A stretch of DNA of 39,408 bases, from assembly GCA_039715055.1 (NCBI GenBank), contig JBDLID010000013.1:1-39408 (forward strand), written 5' to 3'. Below are positions 33,647-39,408 of the stretch, one piece after another (positions within the stretch are counted from its first letter, which is position 1; each line of letters starts with the position of its first letter). The translations under genes were made by a program, and so were the position numbers. A model generated the notes under the pieces. It had not been told where the DNA came from and did not search any database. It saw nothing but the letters and a program-made list of their open reading frames with translations. The stretch comes from JBDLID01 sp039715055 (GTDB taxonomy: Bacteria > Desulfobacterota > Desulfobulbia > Desulfobulbales > Desulfocapsaceae).

Positions 33647-33788
33647 GGTACAGGGTTATAGGTATAGGGTATAAGGTAAAAAATCAAAACACCCTATACC
33701 TTATGTCCTATACCCTATACCTTACACCCTATACCTTACACCCTATACCTTTAACCCTGTACCTTACACCTATAACCTTGTACCTTTC
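33647..33788. repeat. Heptad repeat locus 3 (G-rich arm facing C-rich arm)
   Basis: The left arm (33647-33678) is about four and a half heptads of type GGTATAG / GGTATAA. After a 12-base A-rich spacer, the right arm (33691-33788) is 14 consecutive 7-base units, mostly alternating ACCCTAT and ACCTTAC/T. The left arm segment 33661-33677 pairs with 33698-33714 at 15 of 17 positions. Unit length, core sequence and facing-arm layout match locus 1. It fills nearly the whole gap between the transporter gene and upp. Confidence 0.9.
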
Positions 33789-33829
33789 ATTTATCCTGTT
33801 TTCAGCCAATTTCGAAGGAGAATATAATC

Positions 33830-34456
33830 ATGGCACTCCACCTTGTTGACCACCCACTCGTCCGCCACAAAATCGGCCTGCTTCGCGAAAAAGACATCTC
33901 AACCAAGGATTTCCGTGCCATTGCCTCTGAAATTGCCCGGCTCCTCACCTACGAGGCAACCAAAACACTGGACACGGAAAAAAAGGCCATTGAGTGCTGG
34001 GCCGGTCCGGTGGAGGTTGATGAAATCAAGGGTAAGAAAGTGACTTTTGTTCCGATTCTAAGAGCAGGGCTTGGCATGATGGACGGTGTTTTTGACCTCA
34101 TTCCCTCAGCCAAGGTCTCCATTGTCGGATTCTACCGGGATGAAGAGAGCCTTCAGCCGGTGCAGTACTATAAAAAACTGGCCAATAATATAGAGCAGCG
34201 CACCGCCATGATCCTTGACCCAATGCTTGCCACCGGCGGCACCCTCAACGCGACCATTGATCTTTTGAAGGAGGCGGGCTGTAAAAAAATTCTCGGCCTT
34301 TTCCTGGTCTCGGCACCGGAGGGGGTCAAATCTGTCATGGACAGACATCCGGACATCGAAATCTACACGGCCGCCCTTGATGAACGACTCAATGAAAACG
34401 GTTATATCCTGCCCGGCCTCGGCGATGCAGGCGACAAACTTTTCGGTACCAAATAA
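33830..34456 (+). CDS. upp: Uracil phosphoribosyltransferase Upp
   Basis: Upp salvages uracil with PRPP to give UMP. The 208 residues match the family: VTFVPILRAGLGMMDG, GFYRDEESLQPVQYY, the PRPP loop DPMLATGGTLNATID and the uracil-binding C-terminus YILPGLGDAGDKLFGTK. GAAGGAG lies upstream of the ATG. The uracil permease gene follows after 23 bases, making a two-gene salvage operon. Confidence 0.97.
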   Translation: MALHLVDHPLVRHKIGLLREKDISTKDFRAIASEIARLLTYEATKTLDTEKKAIECWAGPVEVDEIKGKKVTFVPILRAGLGMMDGVFDLIPSAKVSIVGFYRDEESLQPVQYYKKLANNIEQRTAMILDPMLATGGTLNATIDLLKEAGCKKILGLFLVSAPEGVKSVMDRHPDIEIYTAALDERLNENGYILPGLGDAGDKLFGTK

Positions 34457-34479
34457 AGCAACGTGGCAGGAGAAATAAA

Positions 34480-35739
34480 ATGAGTCAGAAATACGACAGC
34501 GATTACCGATTCAACCCCAAAGACTGCATCATAGGCGCCCAGATGCTTTTTGTCGCCCTTGGTGCACTGGTTCTGGTCCCCCTGTTGACCGGGCTTGACC
34601 CCAGTGTGGCCCTTTTCACCGCCGGGGCAGGCACCCTGCTCTTCCAGATTGTCACCAGGGGCAAGGTGCCCATCTTCCTGGCGTCGTCATTTGCCTTTAT
34701 CGCTCCCATCATCTACGGCGTTCAGACCTGGGGAATCCCGGCCACCATGTGCGGACTGATCTTTGCCGGTTTTTTCTACATCGGCCTGAGTTTTCTCATT
34801 CGTTTCTACGGCAGCGAAATCCTCCACCGGCTGCTGCCCGCTATTGTCACCGGCCCGGTCATCATGGTTATTGGACTGATTCTTGCCCCGGTAGCTGTTT
34901 TCATGGCCACCGGCATGACAGGAGACGGCTCTGCGCAACTGGTCCCCCGCTCTACCGCACTGATCGTCTCCATCACTTCGCTCACTGTCACCCTCTTTGT
35001 CTCCCTGCTCGGCAAGGGAATGTTGCGTCTGCTCCCCATTCTCAGTGGTATCGCCGCCGGTTACCTGATCTCCATCCTCTTTGGCCTGGTCAACATGCAG
35101 CCGGTAAAAGATGCGGCCTGGCTGGCCATGCCCTCCTTTACCCTGCCTCAGTGGAACCTGGAGGCAATTTTATTTATCGTACCCGTAGCCATTGCCCCGG
35201 CCATTGAACATTTCGGCGATATCCTGGCCATCGGCTCGGTAACGGAAAAGGATTATGTCAAGGATCCCGGTATTCACAAGACCATGCTCGGTGACGGGCT
35301 GGCGACAAGCTTTGCCGCCTTTCTCGGAGGACCACCCAATACCACATACTCAGAGGTAACAGGCGCGGTGACCCTGATCAAGGTCTTCAACCCGGCCATT
35401 ATGACCTGGGCCGCACTGTTTGCCGTTGCGCTTGCCTTTGTCGGCAAAGTCGGTGCCCTGCTCCAGACAATCCCGTCACCGGTCATGGGTGGTATCATGC
35501 TCCTGCTCTTCGGGGCCATTACCGTGGTCGGCCTCAACACCCTGGTACGCAGCGGCAAGGATCTCACCGAACCGCGTAACCTGGCCATTGTTTCTCTGAT
35601 TCTGGTGATGGGAATCGGTGGTATGAGTTTTTCCACCGGAGGATTTACGGTCAAGGGAATCGGTCTGGCAGGCATCCTCGGTGTGGTGCTGAACCTGGTG
35701 CTGCCCGGCAGGAAGGTCGAGGCCAAGCCGCTGGACTAA
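34480..35739 (+). CDS. uraA: Uracil:proton symporter UraA (NCS2 family)
   Basis: The 419-residue inner-membrane permease has about 12-14 hydrophobic segments. NCS2 features include an early GAQMLFVALGALVLVPLL, IVTGPVIMVIGL, VAIAPAIEHFGDILAIG (substrate-site Glu), and FLGGPPNTTYSEVTGAV, the nucleobase-binding segment. AGGAG precedes the ATG. It feeds uracil to Upp, and its stop codon lies next to the convergent GGDEF gene with one base between them, so transcripts from the two sides must overlap. Confidence 0.95.
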   Translation: MSQKYDSDYRFNPKDCIIGAQMLFVALGALVLVPLLTGLDPSVALFTAGAGTLLFQIVTRGKVPIFLASSFAFIAPIIYGVQTWGIPATMCGLIFAGFFYIGLSFLIRFYGSEILHRLLPAIVTGPVIMVIGLILAPVAVFMATGMTGDGSAQLVPRSTALIVSITSLTVTLFVSLLGKGMLRLLPILSGIAAGYLISILFGLVNMQPVKDAAWLAMPSFTLPQWNLEAILFIVPVAIAPAIEHFGDILAIGSVTEKDYVKDPGIHKTMLGDGLATSFAAFLGGPPNTTYSEVTGAVTLIKVFNPAIMTWAALFAVALAFVGKVGALLQTIPSPVMGGIMLLLFGAITVVGLNTLVRSGKDLTEPRNLAIVSLILVMGIGGMSFSTGGFTVKGIGLAGILGVVLNLVLPGRKVEAKPLD

Positions 35740-35740
35740 A

Positions 35741-36487
35741 TTAGTCCCGGCAGTTGCCTTTCAGCCCCTGTCCATACATCCGGGACCGGTTTCGCCCTTC
35801 TTCCTTGGCCTGGTAGAGGGCCTGGTCGGCACGTCGAATAAGCTCTGACGGCCCCATACCCTGGGCAGGGACAAGACTTGCTGCACCGAGACTGATCGTC
35901 ACCCGGGGGGATACGTTCGATCCTTTATGGGGAATCTCCAGCTTCTCGACCTCTCTCCGGGCATTCTCAGCGATATGCAGAGCACCGACGATATCATTTT
36001 CCGGCAGAATAAAAACAAACTCCTCGCCCCCGTATCTTGCCAGTGCATCAGAGGATCGTTTGACAATCCCCTCCAGTGTTCTTGCGACCTGCTGCAGACA
36101 ATGATCACCAGCCAGATGGCCATAATGGTCATTGAACAGTTTGAAATGATCAATATCGACCATAACCAGTGAAAGAGGGTACTGACTGCGACGGCAGCGA
36201 CGCCATTCACGGCCAAGCATTCTGTCATGAAAACGCCGGTTAAAAACGCCAGTCAAGCCATCCAGATTGGTCTTTCTCTTCAGCTCCTGATTGACACTCT
36301 CCAGGCTCCGATTGATCTTTTCAATCCGGGCGAACTGCTCAACCACAAGGTCAGCCGTGATGGATGCAGCGTCCCGGGCTGCGAGGACCTCTCCATAGAG
36401 CAGCTTATTTTCCTCAAGCAGCTCATCCCGACTCATCAGTACGGGGGCCTTTTTCCTCATGATCCAGGGATTATGCCCTTCACTCAT
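35741..36487 (-). CDS. Cytoplasmic diguanylate cyclase in the hydrogenase operon
   Basis: The 248-residue product has no membrane segment. A coiled-coil N-terminus (about 15-75) leads to a GGDEF domain (about 76-240) starting at NLDGLTGVFNRRF. The active site is GGEEF (153-157), with DIDHFKLFNDHYGH before it, and the inhibitory I-site RSSD (144-147) is intact, so it should be an active, feedback-controlled c-di-GMP synthase. No classical sensor domain is present, so input probably comes through the coiled coil or a partner. The ATG overlaps the end of the hydrogenase protease gene by 8 bases, with GGAGG seven bases before it, so it is translated as the last gene of that operon. Confidence 0.93.
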   Translation of the reverse strand: MSEGHNPWIMRKKAPVLMSRDELLEENKLLYGEVLAARDAASITADLVVEQFARIEKINRSLESVNQELKRKTNLDGLTGVFNRRFHDRMLGREWRRCRRSQYPLSLVMVDIDHFKLFNDHYGHLAGDHCLQQVARTLEGIVKRSSDALARYGGEEFVFILPENDIVGALHIAENARREVEKLEIPHKGSNVSPRVTISLGAASLVPAQGMGPSELIRRADQALYQAKEEGRNRSRMYGQGLKGNCRD

Positions 36488-36896
36488 TTACTGCCTCCAG
36501 AACAATTTCCGCCGCCTTGGCGATGACAGAAGGTTGCCCGCTGTCTTCCGCCCCGACCAGAAGGACCTCTGTTGCGGGGACAATCCCCAGTGACGGGAGA
36601 CAGAGCAGGAGGTAATGTAATGCCGACGAGTGGCCATACTCAACATAACTGCCCTGTGCATAATCATCCCAGCCGAGCTTGAGCACCTCCCCGGGACGCC
36701 CGAAGCCGTCAACCCGGTCAACCACCACAATCCGACGACACCCTTCGAACAGGCTCAGCAGATTGAGACCGGCCAGACCGCCGTCGACCAGTTCCACCCC
36801 CTGCGGCAGAGCCTCCATCGCCAGGTAATCATAGACCAGAGGACCGAGACTGTCTGCCCGGCAAAAGCGATTACCCACACAGATGATCCTCATCAT
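36480..36896 (-). CDS. [NiFe]-hydrogenase maturation endopeptidase
   Basis: The 138-residue product belongs to the HyaD/HybD/HycI/HupW family, which trims the large-subunit C-terminus after nickel insertion. GNRFCRADSLGP carries the first metal-binding acid (D15), VVDRVDG the second (D60) and YGHSSALH the histidine (H89), as in HybD/HycI. It starts two bases after the large-subunit stop, so it very likely serves that subunit, which keeps a cleavable tail. The diguanylate cyclase gene overlaps its end. Confidence 0.9.
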   Translation of the reverse strand: MMRIICVGNRFCRADSLGPLVYDYLAMEALPQGVELVDGGLAGLNLLSLFEGCRRIVVVDRVDGFGRPGEVLKLGWDDYAQGSYVEYGHSSALHYLLLCLPSLGIVPATEVLLVGAEDSGQPSVIAKAAEIVLEAVNE

Positions 36897-36898
36897 TA

Positions 36899-38410
36899 TC
36901 AGGCCCCAAGACGCAGCCGACTGAGCGTATGGCCGTTTTTACTGACACTGTGGACAGAACAGACCATGCACAGGTCAAAACTGCGAACCACATGGCCGAT
37001 TTCAACAGGGTTGTCGGGGTCCGCCACCGGTGTGCCGATGAGGGCCTCTTCAATGGGTCCCCGGACAGATTGATCGTCTCGTGGGGAACCGTTCCAGGTG
37101 GTGGGTGAGATAATCTGGTAATGTTCAATGCGGCCCCCGGAAAGCTGCAGCCAGTGCCCTAAAAAGCCACGCGGCGCCTGAACCAGCCCCCCACCCTCAC
37201 CTTCAACAATTTCACCCGCGGATTGATAAAACGGGGCTTTCATATCGACATCACCGCACCACTGTTCCATCAGCGGCAGCAGCCTTGCCGGCCGGGTAAT
37301 TCTGGCCAGTTCACGAACAAGAACCGAGCTGCCCTGCTCCTCGACAAGGGCCTGGAACAGGGGATCACCATTAACCATCAATTCCGCAAGGGGCCCTGTT
37401 TCAGCCGGCTGGCCATTATAGCGGGGGGCCTTTGCCCAGGAATATTTTTCCGAATCATCGATGAACCTGGGAGGGGCTCCGTTCTCCAGGGGGTGACCGT
37501 CTTTTACGCTTTCATTATAGTGACAGTAACGCAGCTGTTCACTGACCTGCTCCTCGGCAAATCCTGTATTCTGCTCATTACTGATAAAACCGCCGCTCAC
37601 CGCTCCGGCCGACTTGATTCCCAGTGAGCCGTGCTCGGGTACGGCAAGAAAACTGCCGTGCCCCTGCCCCATGGTGGTCAACCCATATTCCCGACAGCAG
37701 CGGATTAAAAACCCGAGATCGCCGTTACGGTGACTGTCGCTTTCCTCCAGCCAGGAATCGAGCTGTGCTGGTGTGGACACCTGCTGCCACCTCTCAACAG
37801 AGCATCCGAGGACACGATTTTCATACCAGCGGTAAAACTCCTTCAGGAGCATGAGACACTGGCGCAGATCTGACTCACTGGGTTCCGAGGTGATCCCTCC
37901 GGGAACAACAAATGAAGAATGCGGCCATTGGCCGCCAAGAATGGCGATGATCTCCGGCAGCTTCCTGCTTGCCTGGATCACCTCAATGACGGAGGTGCCT
38001 GAAAAAGGCTGAAAACGTTTTACAGCCTCAGCATACAACGGCTGGTCACTATATTTTTCATTTGCCAGATCAACCGCAAACATGAGAAAGACATGGCGCA
38101 CGTCACTCTGCAACTTTTCAACCGCCAGCACCAGGTGGCGGATGAGACGTCCATTGTGAGCCACGGCTGCGCCTGACAGGTTTTCAAGAGCCCGGGCCGC
38201 TGCCAGCAGGTGGCTGGTACTGCAGATTCCGCAGACCCTTGGGGTTATCACCAGGCCATCGAGGCTGCCGCGTCCGGTCATCATTCTCTCGATACCGCGG
38301 TACATGGTTCCTATCATCCAGGCATCGGTCACCACACCGTTATCTATGGTGGCCTTCACCTCCAGGTCGCCTTCGACCCGGTTAAATCCCATTTGGATGG
38401 TTTTAGACAT
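36899..38410 (-). CDS. Cytoplasmic [NiFe]-hydrogenase large subunit
   Basis: This is the catalytic subunit for H2 oxidation or evolution. Nickel ligands are all present: RVCGICSTSH (C60, C63) and DLCMVCSVH (C481, C484, His487). The usual DPC is DLC here. Sixteen residues follow His487 and end RLRLGA; this is the tail that a maturation protease would remove. The partner small subunit has no Tat signal, so the enzyme stays in the cytoplasm; sequence style fits group 2-like (HupL) enzymes. I chose the ATG at 38410, with GAGAG eight bases upstream, over a GTG at 38419. It lies 18 bases after the small-subunit gene. The 503 residues are a normal length. Confidence 0.93.
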   Translation of the reverse strand: MSKTIQMGFNRVEGDLEVKATIDNGVVTDAWMIGTMYRGIERMMTGRGSLDGLVITPRVCGICSTSHLLAAARALENLSGAAVAHNGRLIRHLVLAVEKLQSDVRHVFLMFAVDLANEKYSDQPLYAEAVKRFQPFSGTSVIEVIQASRKLPEIIAILGGQWPHSSFVVPGGITSEPSESDLRQCLMLLKEFYRWYENRVLGCSVERWQQVSTPAQLDSWLEESDSHRNGDLGFLIRCCREYGLTTMGQGHGSFLAVPEHGSLGIKSAGAVSGGFISNEQNTGFAEEQVSEQLRYCHYNESVKDGHPLENGAPPRFIDDSEKYSWAKAPRYNGQPAETGPLAELMVNGDPLFQALVEEQGSSVLVRELARITRPARLLPLMEQWCGDVDMKAPFYQSAGEIVEGEGGGLVQAPRGFLGHWLQLSGGRIEHYQIISPTTWNGSPRDDQSVRGPIEEALIGTPVADPDNPVEIGHVVRSFDLCMVCSVHSVSKNGHTLSRLRLGA

Positions 38411-38428
38411 ATTTGACACTCTCTATGA

Positions 38429-39364
38429 TTAGACCCGACTCTTACGACTTTTCAACCGCTCCGGGGCGGCAGCTGCCGCCATACCCTTATAGGCCAGGTA
38501 ATGGGCCCGGTTGACCCCCCGGGGCAGCTCCAGCGGTACATCAACAATATTGGGAGTGGTAAAAAACGGGTGATCCTGGGGAAAATCGGGCTGGGTACAG
38601 CCGAAACATGGCACCCCGGCATCGGTTTTAGAATTGCGCTGGTTCCAGTGTACCTTGTTGCACGGCCCGTAAGTCAGCGGTCCCCTGCAGCCCAGGTGAA
38701 AAAACATACAGCCCCTTCCGCCAAAATCAATCTCCTCCACCCGATATTCGTGGTACTCGTTGCGGGTGCATCCCTGATGGACAAGCATGGAGTACCAGTC
38801 CTGCGGACACTGCATTTGATCAAGAGTTGGCAATTTACCTTCAGCGAGCGCATAGAGGGTATCTTTCAGAATCGAAGGATGGACAGGGCAGCCGGGCAGG
38901 TTGATCACAGGCCAGCCGCGGCGGGTACGAAAATTCTCTCCGAGTACTCCCCCTCCCCTCTCTTTAGTAAACTGGAGGCCGCTTGCCGAAATCTCACCGG
39001 AATTACCTATTCCACCGAAACTGGCACAGGTGCCGACACCAACCACTGCTCCCGCCCTCGCAGCCAGTTCTGTAATCAGAGTCATCTTGGGTTCCCCCAG
39101 ACAGGTATCATACATACCGGTCCCATCCGGACCGCTGATGACAAAACCCTCCACCAGGAGAATATCCAGTGACTCTTTCCCCTTACGCAGGCTGTCGAGA
39201 AGTTCCTCCTGCTGTCGCGGACTGTTTCCGCTCAGAGAAGGATGGTACAACAGCTTCAACCCCTTTTCCCTGAGGAGTTCGACCAGATCCAGCCCTTCCA
39301 TGCCAAGCAGGCTCATGGTGTCGCCGCCGCAGGCACCGCATTGCAGCCAGAAAACCGTTCGCAT
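38429..39364 (-). CDS. [NiFe]-hydrogenase small subunit, group 2-like, no Tat signal
   Basis: The 311-residue electron-transfer subunit starts directly with FWLQCGACGGDTMSLL, so there is no Tat signal and the protein is cytoplasmic. Proximal-cluster ligands are C12, the Cys in VGTCASFGG and the Cys in LPGCPVHP; the fourth position is D15 where most hydrogenases have Cys (cyanobacterial HupS has Asn in a similar WLQGGACSGN motif, from memory). Distal and medial cluster motifs follow: HQGCTRNE, GRGCMFFHLGCRGP, GPCNKVHWN and VPCFGCTQPDFP. The group 2a-like reading is an inference. It heads the operon with large subunit, protease and diguanylate cyclase; the promoter lies at or beyond the window edge. 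Confidence 0.9.
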   Translation of the reverse strand: MRTVFWLQCGACGGDTMSLLGMEGLDLVELLREKGLKLLYHPSLSGNSPRQQEELLDSLRKGKESLDILLVEGFVISGPDGTGMYDTCLGEPKMTLITELAARAGAVVGVGTCASFGGIGNSGEISASGLQFTKERGGGVLGENFRTRRGWPVINLPGCPVHPSILKDTLYALAEGKLPTLDQMQCPQDWYSMLVHQGCTRNEYHEYRVEEIDFGGRGCMFFHLGCRGPLTYGPCNKVHWNQRNSKTDAGVPCFGCTQPDFPQDHPFFTTPNIVDVPLELPRGVNRAHYLAYKGMAAAAAPERLKSRKSRV

Positions 39365-39408
39365 CTTTCTCTTTCCTCTAAAGTGGAACCCGCGCGGATT
39401 TTCGCCGG

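Noticed and set aside
33647..33788. CRISPR array
   Set aside because: Units are 7 bases without spacers, and no cas genes are nearby.
35741..39364. Classical regulatory (HupUV/HoxBC) H2 sensor
   Set aside because: The large subunit has a C-terminal tail and a maturation protease, and the small-subunit start resembles uptake HupS more than HoxB, so a pure sensor is not supported.

Overview
The window looks like a chromosomal piece of a Gram-negative anaerobe, most likely a sulfate-reducing or sulfur-disproportionating member of the Desulfobulbales (Desulfobacterota). This is inferred from the mix of genes: lipid A synthesis using LpxI, a MetF fused to a MetV-like domain as used with Wood-Ljungdahl folate chemistry, a cytoplasmic [NiFe] hydrogenase, very large hybrid histidine kinases and PilZ/GGDEF signalling. 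No rRNA, tRNA, CRISPR array, complete insertion sequence or prophage was seen.

Layout. 1-191 is an array of 7-base (14-base) repeats that runs into the 3' end of an ankyrin-repeat gene; a thioredoxin-type arsenate reductase follows. 2258-9906 is a tandem pair of giant hybrid kinases joined by a 4-base overlap. 10356-11681 is a small Omp85-like barrel. 11726-14369 holds a membrane diguanylate cyclase and der. 14705-15949 is a degenerate class III cyclase fused to a cyclic-nucleotide-binding domain. 16022-17110 is an AmgK-like sugar kinase. 17237-18769 is the MetF-MetV fusion. 18949-19947 is an omptin protease with its catalytic residues intact. 20101-22348 holds a ClpP-fold SDH_sah protein, an FxLYD-like membrane protein and a small secreted repeat protein.

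22687-30073 is a minus-strand envelope block: glmS, namZ (exo-N-acetylmuramidase family), lpxD, fabZ, lpxA, lpxI and a MurU-like nucleotidyltransferase. 30292-31022 is pyrE plus a 56-residue zinc-ribbon gene. A 161-bp MITE with 20-bp inverted ends and a 7-bp target duplication follows, then a zinc-ribbon/PilZ protein, an AspT-family transporter, a second heptad-repeat locus, upp and uraA. 35741-39364, minus strand, is a [NiFe] hydrogenase operon: small subunit, large subunit, maturation protease and, overlapping the protease gene by 8 bases, a diguanylate cyclase.

How they may work together. NamZ, the AmgK-like kinase and the MurU-like transferase could form a salvage route from peptidoglycan MurNAc to UDP-MurNAc beside the GlmS and lipid A genes. 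Two diguanylate cyclases and a PilZ receptor give a c-di-GMP theme, and one cyclase is translationally coupled to the hydrogenase, which suggests a link between H2 metabolism and c-di-GMP. Both ideas are inferences from gene content. Three loci carry short G-rich/C-rich repeats, two of them with facing arms of 7-base units; these are the strongest signal not explained by genes.
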